From Notolepis coatsorum (taxonomy: Eukaryota; Chordata; Actinopteri; Aulopiformes; Paralepididae), in NCBI GenBank assembly GCA_963971535.1, contig OZ020593.1, forward strand, positions 40,536,766 to 40,600,765: DNA of 64,000 bases. Reading direction: 5' to 3'. Made by a program: the position numbers and the translations under genes. Below, in pieces: positions 34,901-46,074 of the stretch (the stretch's first letter is position 1; every line of letters starts with the position of its first letter). The notes beneath the pieces were generated by a model. It made no database searches. It saw only the letters and a program-made list of their open reading frames with translations, and had not been told where the DNA came from.

Positions 34901-36719
34901 GTGAGACACACACACGCGCACACCACCTCTCTCACTGGATTCCAGAGCGAGCCTTCTGTTTGAGCTAGATTTCTAGACAAACATTTAATTTAATCACAAA
35001 AGACACAACATCTAGCCAGTGTGTAAGACAGAATGCAGCTGCATGATGCTGCATTGTGACATCATCAACCCTTGTGTGTGAGTGAGCGTTTCAAAAAGGA
35101 TTTATCAGCAGTTGCGCTACTACCAGTCTAGTCCCTTGGTCAAAGACTGGCATCCAGTACAGCCCTACACATATCTACATACACATAAACACAAGGTTAT
35201 ATTACTATTAGTGCTGTCAGGCGATACATTTTTTTAATCTAATTAATTACAGGATTTGTAATAAATTAATCTAATTAATCGCATTTTAATCGCATAACCA
35301 TTTTATGCCTGATATTCTATATTCTATAATCATATTTCAAATTGCATGTGAATTCAGTACTGTATCTACAAAACCGTCTGTTTAATCATCTTCCATCTAT
35401 TAATTTGCTTAGATTTTTCAGGTCTGGTCAATTTGAGCATGGTGTTATTCAGTCAAAGATAAAAAAAAATTCTATTGATATTCTCATTTGGTTCATTACA
35501 ATTTATTCAAGCCTAGTAACAGACACAGTATTTCTGACACTGGGAATACATTCCCTGAGATCCATAAATGTCCCTAGAATCGGATACCAAGAACATGCAA
35601 ATGGACCATATTAAAAAAAAGTCTGTAAATGTGTATTCTACGTTCTTATGGAATGAATGAGATAAAAAATATATATTATAAAAAAAATTCTAATAATAAT
35701 TTAGTAATTTTGAGTTAATTTTCATAACGCGATAATTTGCTGTGTAATTAATTAATCTAATTAACGCGATAAACTGACAGCCCTAATTACTATATTTACA
35801 AAGATGTTTCATTTACTTGCTTCTAACCCTATAACACTCAAGTGCCCTCTTTCAAAGCCAGGACAGAATTCCATCACACACATCTCTCCAAACGTCAACT
35901 ACAGCAAACAAACATTTTGTTCTTTACCTGAGGATCACAGGCTGCAGTGCTCAATTTTTTTTAAGCTAGCCTCCCGCCTTTACAGCTGCCTCTGAGGCCT
36001 GTGTGTGTGTTTTCTATGGGCACTGATGAATACTGTGAGTCACACAAGCCACACAACCCCAGGCTGAGGTGAGGTTAGACCACATTACTATCACACTAAG
36101 GACCTGAGGGAGGGATGGTGAGAGACCGAGAGAGACAAAGACAGAGAGAGTGTCTGATTCAGGGTTGAGGTTAGTCCACATAATAACATAAAGGTATTTT
36201 CTAGCGTAAGGTTATGAACAGTTAACGCTGGATTTGACTTGGCAAGCACATTAGTTACAAAACAATCAGTGCCTTATGAATCTTATCAGTTTCAAAATAC
36301 AACTGCATCAATCTTTCAAATTGACAATTGATATTAATCTAAATGGATGTGTGTTTGTGTAATATAATTTCAAATGAATTGCAACTGTGGTCAAAATGTC
36401 AGACTTTATGATGCATCGGATGTTGAGACTAAGTTATTGGATTCAAATCTAATCATTATCAGATGGTGCCTCAGAGTGTCCATCCAATAATCCACGTAAT
36501 CATGTTTCTTGTGAACTGTGTGTGTGTGTGTTACAAGATGGCACGTCAGAGTGTCAAAAGTTTGACCAAGTTTGAACTTGTAAGAGTGATGTTTGGAAAA
36601 GGTTCTCCTGTTGGCTCTAGCTAATGTTTCCGTACTGCGTATTCAACACTTTCAATCTCGTTCACTGTGGACTGACCCAGAAAACAACCACTCTAAGCAC
36701 TAACATGGGTCTTCTACAG
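34901..36719 (+). other. ric1: RIC1 intron 1
   Basis: A GT...AG intron holding the hAT MITE at 35209-35785. The rest is AT-rich single-copy-looking sequence with GAGAGA near 36120-36150. The acceptor is CTTCTACAG. Confidence 0.9.
35209..35785. mobile_element. hAT MITE with perfect TSD
   Basis: The ends TAGTGCTGTCAGGCGATAC and CGATAAACTGACAGCCCTA are bounded by the perfect 8-bp TSD ATTACTAT (35201-35208 and 35786-35793). The 577-bp AT-rich interior has no meaningful coding. Confidence 0.92.
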
Positions 36720-36827
36720 GGGAAGCCCCCGCGTGAAGGTGACGCCGGGCTATAAGGAGGAACAATGTGCCCCGGCTCTGTCTCTGGAGATGAAGAAACC
36801 TGTGGATCTGGAGGCTCCCATCACCAG
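36720..36827 (+). CDS. ric1: RIC1, window exon 2
   Basis: This 108-nt exon begins with the third base of the split Arg codon and encodes [20 protein letters not shown] and [15 protein letters not shown], ending with two bases of Ser. Human RIC1 has the same [10 protein letters not shown] core. The acceptor is TTCTACAG and the donor is GTACAC, followed by CACGCACACACACAC. Phase 2 at both ends preserves the frame with its neighbours. Confidence 0.96.
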
Positions 36828-37275
36828 GTACACAGACGCACGCACACACACACAAAGGTTAAATAAAAAATAAATGCACACAATTGCACACCATCACTCA
36901 CACTTAGTATACATTCTCTCGCTCTTTCTCTCTCTCCCTCAAGCAACACACCCTCACACGTATACAGGCAAGAAATGGCAACGTCTATAGTGGAATTGAC
37001 GTATACGGCTATAACTCAGTATTTCGGGAGTTACCCTAGATCGCTCTAAAACCATACTTATATTCACCACGGTATAACACTGGAACATATGGATGGAAAA
37101 ATGCATTTTTTTTCACATATTGAACGATAGATAGGTGATGTCAAATGGGGCCATAGTATTATATCCATAGCTATAATATAGTATTAGTTATATCTCTACA
37201 AACAAGGTGATCCACTCCTATCTTTTAAAGCGTGGCAGTGCTAGAGCGGGGCCCCGGCTAATTCCCGGCGGTCAA

Positions 37276-37671
37276 TGTTGACATGTTATATGTTTAGTCC
37301 TGCCTGCTGCCCTCTCTGTGTTGACATGTTATATGTTTAGTCCTGCCTGCTGCCCTCTCTGTGTTGACATGTTATATGTTTAGTCCTGCCTGCTGCCCTC
37401 TCTGTGTTGACATGTTATATGTTTAGTCCTGCCTGCTGCCCTCTCTGTGTTGACATGTTATATGTTTAGTCCTGCCTGCTGCCCTCTCTGTGTTGACATG
37501 TTATATGTTTAGTCCTGCCTGCTGCCCCCTCTGTGTTGACATGTTATATGTTTAGTCCTGCCTGCTGCCCCCTCTGTGTTGACATGTTATATGTTTAGTC
37601 CTGCCTCTGTGTTGACATGTTATATGTTTAGTCCTGCCTACTGCTGCCCTCTCAGTGTTGACATGTTTATG
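37276..37671. repeat. 43-bp minisatellite, about 9 copies
   Basis: The unit is TGTTGACATGTTATATGTTT then AGTCCTGCCTGCTGCCCTCT and CTG. Units start at 37276, 37319, 37362, 37405, 37448, 37491, 37534, 37577 and 37610. Most are identical; the eighth is shortened to 33 bp and the ninth is altered (CTACTGCTGCCC). It lies in RIC1 intron 2, right after a piggyBac-like remnant. Confidence 0.95.
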
Positions 37672-37837
37672 GAGATAAGGATTTGCTCTCCTTCAAACCA
37701 CCTCACAAATTAAACACAAGCTGGCGTACACACAACCAACTGCCTCTGAAAATGGTGTGACATTTTGGCTTTGTGATCAAATGTTGTTCTGTGTAGGTCA
37801 ATAGGTATGCAATAGGTATGCTTTAGCGGGTTCCTTT

Positions 37838-38225
37838 CCCTGTGTAGCTCAATGAGGAGAGCAAGGCACTAACAATGCTAGGAGTATGGGGTTCGATTCC
37901 CATTGGTGTTTCCCATACCAGAAACATATATTTTGCATAATGGCAATCCACCAAATGGTATATTTATATTAGATATAGCAGATGTCTTGGTTACCAAACA
38001 GGTGATTGTAATCATTAAATTAGCTCATTAACCTATGACTTGTGTTATTGTGCCATATTTATTGATGTCATACCACGTCATGAGAATACTTCGAATAAGC
38101 CTCTATTATAGACGAAAGTCTTTCTCTGGTCTGCATCCCCTTAACAATTGTGTGTATTGAGCTGTACTGTATTGTACCCATTCTGCAATCTGTTAATAAA
38201 GTTTTCATTCAATCAATCAATCAAT
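37838..38225 (+). mobile_element. tRNA-derived SINE with (AATC)n tail
   Basis: The tRNA-like head has TGTGTAGCTCAATGAGGAG (box A) and GGGGTTCGATTCCCAT (box B). A body of about 300 bp follows, ending TTAATAAAGTTTTCATTCAA plus TCAATCAATCAATG. The tetranucleotide tail is typical of SINEs that borrow a LINE 3' end. It is not a functional tRNA gene: the pseudo-arms do not close. Confidence 0.75.
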
Positions 38226-40544
38226 GTTATGTATATTATATACTTTATGTTAATTGATATTTATGGATATAGTACATCTAAGTTGAAGGTGTATTGTTGG
38301 TGTCTGTGCTCATGGCTGGCAGGTGTCAAGAGTATTTGCATTTTCACTGTTATTGCTGTCGTTATGAGCTCTTCATCTGCTATGATCATTTGGCCAGAAA
38401 ACAGCCTCTGACAATCCTACTGTTGCTCTCATGGCATGCCAGCACTGGAGCTGGGAGCAGCTAATCCCTGCTATTGACATCTGGCTGGAGAAGAGAGAGA
38501 TTGAGGGAAGTACGAAGGGAGGGAGGGAGCGAGAGAGGTGCCTATTCTGCAGGGATGGAGGGTAGGTGGAGGGAGCGAGTGATTGCGTGTTGGAGGAGTG
38601 GAGATGATAGAGTGGTTGAAAAGAGTAGCGAGTGAATGGATAGATGGGTGGATGGAGGGATAGAAGGAGACACACAGTATGTAATTTCCGCCGCTAGGAA
38701 TCTCAATCAAAACAATAAAAAAAAAATATGGAGTTGACGTCGTGAAGCAGCGTGGGTTTATGGGAGTTGTCTTCATTGTCAGACAAACAATGCACTGCAC
38801 TTTTCTTTGAGAATTCAGCTTGACATGGTTTGAAAGTTACTGGCAGACTGGGGTACATCACCCAAATCTTAATTAATTAATCACAGAGTTGTTAAGTAGC
38901 TCAAAAGTGTAGCATAGCAACACCATGTACGTGGATGGAAAATGCTAAAACACTTCGCTTCTCAGTCTGGGTGGTATAGTTCAATAGAAACACAGATATG
39001 TGTTGTCTACCCTAGTCTGCTAGTTAGCCGATTAGTCAAGATAACTAGCAGACTACTGGGATAGTTGATAAGTTCCAAAGTTTTGCATAGAAAACCTCAT
39101 GCTAACCATTTCATCTAAGTGAATGGAAAATGCTAAAACTATTAGCACCATACTCCGGGAGGTATAGTTAAATAAAAACAGATTTAGGTGGTCTAACCTA
39201 GTTTTCTCGTAAGTGGATTAGTCAAACATTCTAACCAAGTAGGGTCCATTTGATAGATTTGGTAGTTTATTGTTCCATGGCAGCAAAACGTTTTAGTTTA
39301 ATGGAAAATAAAAATGGTACTTGAGCTGAACGCGAGCTCTTATTGTGATCTGATCACGCCCATAAAGAGCCAAGTCAGCCAATCACAGCATGGGAGGTAC
39401 AGCAGTTCGTCACACCACAGGGCGGGTTGAGAATCGGTGGGACGTGGGGATATGACACCATTGACAAGAGACCAAATGAAAGCTCTGTTTCCTTGATTGA
39501 AATTACTGATTTCTCAGGGTTTGACATTTGGGATAATGCAAGTACACAACTAGGTCTAGTAGTTTTATGACATTTTAATGCGAAAATGTTATATATTACC
39601 GTATACCTTTTAATCGTACTCTCAAAAATACATGGAAAGACATTTCTTCTTGGGATAGAAAAAGCTAGCAATTGAATCTGGTCACCCTGGCTTCACATTC
39701 TCCCTCTCGATGGTTTACCTTTCCTATTATCTCTGCCCACATCTTTTCACTCAACCTCTTTTATTCGCTCAGTGACGGATTCTCCTGTCTCTTGCCCTTC
39801 TCGTATGTATTTTCCCCCACTCGCCTCGTCCATAATTATTCTGTTGTCTTGTTGTCTTGCACTCATTTCTCTCTCTCTGTCTGTCTGTCTCTCTCTGCTC
39901 TTTCTCTTTGTCTATCTATACAGCTTTATCGATCTGTCTGTCATGTGTCTTTGTGTCTTTTGTAATGACAAAGTACAAGTCATTGGAATAAGAATGCTGT
40001 AATGACAGAGTACGTAAGAAGTTAGTGGGTGCCTTCTATTGTACAACTACTGACGGTCTGTTTCAGTCAAGACCCCACTCTACTTTCAAGACCCCCCCCC
40101 CCCACCCCACACACACACAAGCCTATTTCGCACATGTACTGAACTCCTGACCTTAACTGCGCAAACGTTGAAATTACTCCGAGCAGAGTTGACCCTTCCG
40201 GCACCAAAGTCTGCATATTGACCAACTGAGCCCATGTGCGAATACAAGCAGGTCATTGTTCGCAGAATCCACACAGCGAGTGATTGGGTGTGTTGATTAA
40301 TATAGACTAATCATGTTCCTATGTTGCCTAAAGCTGGCCTTTTCCCGTTGATGGTTCAATGAAAACATATGGGTTGTGGATAACATTTATATCTGTTATC
40401 TTCATTCTCTTAAATTTCATTCCCCACCAATGACGAGACACACAAGGGATTTGTCTTATCAAGATTTGAGTGAGTTTACAAGGTGCAACCAATTTATTCC
40501 AAAAAGTGATGGTGTGGCGGCGGCGAGGCGCGTACCTCTGAGAG

Positions 40545-40705
40545 CAGGTAGAGGAGGTAGAGTGGTCATCTGGTAATCGCAAGGTTTCCGGTTCCATTCC
40601 GGCTCCTTCTGGCAGCGTGTCAAAGTGTCCTTGAGCAAGACACTTAACCCCTAACTGCTCTCCTGCTTTGGATATAATCGCTATATAAATGGAATCTATT
40701 TGTAC
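40545..40705 (+). mobile_element. tRNA-derived SINE, partial
   Basis: AGGAGGTAGAGTGGTCATCT (box A region), a box B-like CCGGTTCCATTCCGGCT and CCTTGAGCAAGACACTTAAC, then TCGCTATATAAATGGAATCT, match the order of a common fish SINE. The 5' and 3' limits are approximate and no TSD was found. Confidence 0.75.
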
Positions 40706-41340
40706 ATTTATATTAAATGTGTGCTTCTCAGTGTTTTAGTCTGTATGAAACGATTATTACGTGGACATGTCAGCCTTTGTTCAATAATGTTTTGAAACAG
40801 ATTTTTTTTAAATATCAACTCAAGATGACATGCTGGCCTTAGCAATGTCTCTCTGTTTTTAGTTACTATTGCATAGTGCTTTTTCAAAGGTCCGTTTCTT
40901 TGTCAAGGAAAAGCAAAGGATGACTCAGTTTAAAACAGTATGCGGAAGAGTAAAACAAATTTAAACAAATGTCCTTATTATTATTCAATTATAATTCTTT
41001 CCACCAAGTTTCTTCTTCACATTTCATTTGTTGGTCCTAAGTTATTAAATTTATTGTGGATGTGTCTTATGTGTTAAGAAAAAAAAAGAAATGCAATACA
41101 AATAAAAAATAAAGAAAAAGATGATGATATTCCTTCTCCTCGTCATCCTCCTCACCAGTTTAGGTCCCAAACCTTCCGTGCCCCCTCTCTGTGTCAGACA
41201 ATACACTGCTTTGTGTTGGCTGGACGTATAAAGAGACAAACACACACCTCTCTGTCTCCTTTTCTCTTCTCCTTTCTTCCTCCTCCTCTCCTCCTTGTCA
41301 TCCTCCTCTCAGTAGTTAGGTCCCAGACCTCCCGTGCCCT

Positions 41341-41481
<141 letters not shown>

Positions 41482-41877
41482 CTTTGTGGTTGCTGGACGT
41501 ATACAGAGACACACACACTTACATGCAGAGTCACAGGCACAACACTCATACACAGGCGTTCTCTCTCACACACACACACAGGTAATCAAACATTCACACA
41601 TACTGTACAGCAGTTTTGTAGTCTAGTCACAAAATCTCGAGTCTTGAGTCCCCAGTGTCCGAGTCACCAAGGAAGAGCCCAAGTCTAGTCTGAGTCCAAG
41701 TCATCAAGATTGAGTCCACTCCACTCTGGCAGTCAAAGAGCTGACATACAAATAAAAAATTTAAATGGTATTAATATAGCCATCAATATCTTATGCCAAA
41801 TGATTAGGGCCTATTACACACAAAGAAATTATAATAATAATTTTATTTTATTATTAATTGTTAATAATGAATATTAA

Positions 41878-42802
41878 TTAACTCATTGAGCACCACAAGC
41901 TTTCCCCATCTTTCACTGTCTAGCGCCAGCTTTGCTTGACCATTTTCACGATATTTCACGATCTTTGCGGAGCTATTGTATATTATAGCTATGGAGTCAA
42001 TAGTATGGCTCATTTCACACACTATTTCTAGTCCAACATGTAAAAAAATAGTTTGTTTCTACAAACTGTAGTTTGTAGTTTATTACACGCTAAACATCGC
42101 CCATTTCCAAAATAATCCAGTCTTTTTCCATAGATCGCGAGATAAAACGTGTTATATGCAATAAGCCCAAACCGTTCTGGTTGATCCCCTGAAACCCCAA
42201 ATACTCTCAAATCAAAGGTATATACCATGTACACATGTGCCTTCACAAAATCATCAAGGGGGGGGGGTAGTCTTACCCCGAAAATGCGATTGTTAGAAAA
42301 CGCTTGGTTTAGGTCCGGTAAAGTAAGACACTGCGATTGTTACAGAAAATAAAATAGACATAGGGGGACCTTACCTTAGCCAGAAGGTACTCCAAAAAGA
42401 ATAATTCCAATGATCCCATCGGCGATCGCGATTACTCGTTTATATGTAATTACACGTGTTTACGGGAAACTATAGGTTTTGAGGCGAGCAGATCTGCTAG
42501 CGATTGCTTTGCAAGAGCTCCTCCCCCTCAGAGCGAGTCTTGATAGTCCAGTTCATTCATTGTCTCTACTGATCCCTTTCTATCAGAGTTCAAATGGTAG
42601 GCGATACTGCCACCTGGTGAGATTCGATTGGCATTGCAATTCCAACGTAGGCAAATGAGCCAGGGACGGCTAGAGTGATCCGGATGATCGTTTAGAACGG
42701 GGATCAAAGGAAAAAGATCAAAGGATCTAAAAACGTATTATTACGTTTTTGGCGCTCAAGCGTTGGCGGTGAAACACATACTACTGGCGCCCAATGAGTT
42801 AA
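41878..42802. mobile_element. piggyBac-like element with CTCATTG ends
   Basis: TTAACTCATTGAGCACCA on the left and GGCGCCCAATGAGTTAA on the right give inverted ends with TTAA TSDs (41878-41881 and 42799-42802). The termini differ from the CACTTTG family elsewhere in this window, so this is a second family. It holds a poly-G run near 42260 and no recognised transposase. Confidence 0.85.
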
Positions 42803-43593
42803 CAAGTCAGAGTCCTTGTCTGCACCGTCCGAGTCCAAATGCAGAGTCCGAGTCCTGGACTTGAAAAAAAAAAAAGGAGTACTACAACAACACTGCTGTA
42901 CAGAGATAGTTGCACACATAATGGCAGACACAACACACACACACACACACACAGGCAATTGTACACACACTCATAAAAACAACCTCCCACACCCACATAG
43001 ACACTCAGTCAGAGAAACAGAGCTTGTTTGTTTTAGGCATGTGTGTGTGGGGACATTGTATCTTGGCACAGCCAGGCAGATGGTCCATCAGACTCTGTGG
43101 TTGGACTGGACTAGCACTAAAGTCTCTGTTAATAACACTACTCCTCTACATACAATACCTCCTCATAATAACTACTCATCTACAATACCTCCTCATAATA
43201 ACACTACTCCTCTACAATACATCTTTGTTCTGTGTTTGTTGACCGATTTGAAAAATATTCTAGAATTCAGGTCCCTGGCTTACTGTCAGCCTATGTGCGA
43301 TGTTTCATCCAAATCGGATCACAACTGTAGAAGTTATGACTGCAGACAGAATGACTGAACCACTGAACCACTGGAGTGATTGCAATACCCACTTGCAGCG
43401 CTTCACTGCACGAGTGTAATGAATGAATGACTGACTGACTGACTTCACATCTAAAAATCATTATCAGCCTATAAGGTCACCACCGATATAACATGCATCC
43501 CTAATTTTAAGCTACTGTTTTTATTATGTACAATTTGCAAGTGTACAATACAGGCTTGTTGAAACTCAAAACTCTCTCTCTCTCTCTCTCCAG

Positions 43594-43739
43594 TCTGCAG
43601 TCTCTTCAGGATGACTTGTTGGTTTGTACAGCAGATGGTTACCTCCATGTGCTCCACTGGGACGGTCTGGGCAGCAACGGGCGCAAAGCCATCAGCCTGA
43701 CTACCATCCCCTTCTCCCTGGACCTGCAGTCTGCTAGAG
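43594..43739 (+). CDS. ric1: RIC1, window exon 3 (WD40 region)
   Basis: This 146-nt exon encodes SLQSLQDDLLVCTADGYLHV, LHWDGLGSNGRKAISLTTIP and FSLDLQSAR plus one base. Human RIC1 has LQSVLEDLLVATSDG...HW.G and [21 protein letters not shown] here. The acceptor is CTCTCTCCAG. The donor GTGACACAC runs directly into an (AC)n tract (43742-43822, interrupted once). The next intron is phase 1. Confidence 0.97.
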
Positions 43740-43751
43740 GTGACACACACA

Positions 43752-43826
<75 letters not shown>

Positions 43827-44271
43827 TGCCATTTCCATTGACAAACTTTGAGACTCATCTTTGCTTTAGTCGCAGCCAGTGCATATTGCAAATTAAATGC
43901 TGCCGTCACGCTTATCACGTCACGTTGATCTGACACAACAGTGTTGTTGTAGATTCAGTGTTTGTGTAGATGTAAACAAACACAACGGCTGCCGATCATG
44001 ATAATCATGTATTTATTTAAAGCTGAAATGAGGATGTTCTTATTTAGGAATCATCAATCACCTTCAAGTATAAACAATAACTGCCAGCTAGGTTAATTGC
44101 ATTTGTGTGTTTCTTGGAAATTCTTGGAGCTCTTGCCCCAGCAGGCGGCCAAATAGAATGTCACTTCTGTAATATCTGTCCAAAGATAGTGTCTAGTAGG
44201 TCTCTAGACCTAGAAGGTATATATATCAGATGTATGGATTACCTCTCTAACCTGTGTGTGTGTGTGTGTAG
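43740..44271 (+). other. ric1: RIC1 intron 3: (AC)n at the donor, (GT)n at the acceptor
   Basis: This 532-bp intron begins GTGACACACACACACAC (about 80 bases of AC) and ends TGTGTGTGTGTGTGTAG. A possible branch site CTAAC is at 44247-44251, 21 bases before the AG. The last 17 bases are GT repeat instead of a polypyrimidine tract. A partial copy of exon 4 lies at 44201-44242. Confidence 0.93.
44201..44242 (+). pseudogene. ric1: Fossil duplicate of the start of RIC1 exon 4
   Basis: Forty-two bases encode SLDLEGIYIRCMDY and align at a constant 79-bp offset with 44280-44321 of the true exon ([14 protein letters not shown]). Only V to I and E to D change the protein. There is no AG at the place needed to splice it in frame, and its right side runs into the branch-site and GT tract of the real acceptor. 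It is therefore a remnant of a tandem duplication, not an exon. Confidence 0.85.
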
Positions 44272-44408
44272 GAGGTCCGTCTCTAGACCTTGAAGGTGTA
44301 TATATCAGATGTATGGAGTACTGTGTGACTCTGGACGGCTTCGCTGTGGTGCTGAGTGATGGACGACTGGGCTTCATCACACCTCTCACCAACACCATCA
44401 CTGCTGAC
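44272..44408 (+). CDS. ric1: RIC1, window exon 4 (WD40 region)
   Basis: This 137-nt exon encodes [40 protein letters not shown] and NTITAD after completing the phase-1 codon. Human RIC1 shows [20 protein letters not shown] at this place. The acceptor is (GT)n-AG and the donor is GTAAGC, followed by ACACACGCACGC and then (AC)n to 44477. The exon ends in phase 0. Confidence 0.97.
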
Positions 44409-44423
44409 GTAAGCACACACGCA

Positions 44424-44478
<55 letters not shown>

Positions 44479-44489
44479 CACATACTGAC

Positions 44490-45470
44490 TAGGGCTGTCT
44501 TAAATACTTCGAAGCTTCGAAGCTTCGTTCGATGGCACAAGCTTCGAACATTAAAAAAAAAAAAATATTGTGTGTGTGTACTACCCATCCCAGTTAGGAC
44601 AGCCGAATCCCGTCCAATCTTTCGCCGTCGACTAAAGACTCACTTCTTCAACCATTATCTGAAATGATTAAAAAAAAAAAAAAATCTAACCGTGACTAAC
44701 CTTACTGTCATGCACTTGTCCTAATAAACTAACCTACACTGTAACACGCAACACTTTGATGAACATTGTTACTCAGCAGATAGAGTTGTACCCTTCTTGC
44801 TGTCTTGTCGTACAGAACTTGTAAGTCACTTTGGATAAAAGCGTCAGCTAAATGACTAAATGTAAGTGTGTGTGTGCGCGCGCCTTGTAGAATTCCACAC
44901 ATAAGAAAGAAAGATACTGGGATGAATAAACAAAATAGGAAATAAAATGTAGAAATGCATGCAATACATAAATAAATATGAATCTCCATATATGAAATAT
45001 AACATTTAGATAAGGTGCTACTGAGATGTTTTGGTGAGTTCTTTGTTTTTTTGTGGAAGTTGCCCTTCTTAAAAATGCATGAACATTCACTGATAATTGG
45101 TCTGTAGTGGAGTCTACAAGGTCTACATTGCCGGACCATGTAGAATCCGGACCTTGTAGACTGACATAATTCTGTGCATAGTTTAGTCTACACAGGCCAT
45201 ATTTCAAATAATCAAAATCTTACTTCATTCATCTTAAACATTCTTGATTTGGGGGATTGGTAGTTCCCATGAAATCTGAAGTTGTTCAAACGACAACAGC
45301 GTTGAACCTTGAATTAAATCACACAGCCGAGTGAAACCTTGTTGGATGCGTCACAGTCACGAAAGGGGCTACTTAATTAATTAATCCAACCCACTTTATT
45401 TATAGAGCACATTTAAAAACAACAAAGTTTACGAAAGTGCTGTACAAGTCCCACAACATAAGAAAAAAAT
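44490..45470. mobile_element. hAT-like element (copy L), right end missing
   Basis: It starts TAGGGCTGTCTTAAATACTT and follows copy J (11859-13096) through the same internal mosaic (ACATTGCCGGACCATGTAGA, CCACTTTATTTATAGAGCAC). After an A-rich stretch near 45465 the AAGCTTCGA-rich right end of J is absent. No TSD could be assigned. Confidence 0.8.
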
Positions 45471-45699
45471 AAATAAATAAATAAATAAAAAAATATTAAA
45501 AAATCAACTGGCTGCCCTGGACTCGTGCACCAGTCTTGAGAAAAAAACACTGCATCATCTACTTTGGGAGAAAGCTATTTTTGAGACATGGAAACATAGG
45601 CTACATGACATAACATTTAATGTGGGCATGGGAAATTCCTGGCACACATTAAAACATATTCCATATCCTAATCGATATTGAAATGGTGGTAGACCCCAC

Positions 45700-46074
45700 T
45701 AGGGGTGTAACGATGCGACCTCACACCGATTAATTTCGATTACGATTATTCAGGCAACGATTCAATGCATCATGTAATCTCTTCATTTGACCACGATTAT
45801 ATTAGATTAATTTCCGATTCATTTTCTATCAGTTAATTCCCCCAAAAATGTTGAATACACAAATGTGTCTGGGGGAACTGATTCACTCAGCATGAATAGA
45901 CTATAGGTCAATAAAAACAATACACAAAAAAACAAACATAAAAAATTTAAAAAAATAAAGATTATTTCGATTAATTTCTATTATAATCGATTCTAGCATT
46001 TTCAAATCAATGCAGTTAAATCGTCACATTAGAATCGATGCATTTCGATTAATCGATGCATCGTTACACCCCTA
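45700..46074. mobile_element. hAT MITE with perfect TSD
   Basis: The ends TAGGGGTGTAACGATGCGAC and GATGCATCGTTACACCCCTA are bounded by the perfect 8-bp TSD GACCCCAC (45692-45699 and 46075-46082). The 375-bp element is rich in CGATTA motifs and has no coding. Confidence 0.93.

Noticed and set aside
37838..37910. Functional tRNA gene
   Set aside because: Box A and box B are present but the arms do not pair and the sequence continues into a SINE body with a tetranucleotide tail.
44197..44250. Alternative exon 4 of RIC1
   Set aside because: Neither AG available (ending 44196 or 44199) gives the right frame: both meet TAG within the block. It is better called a fossil duplicate.
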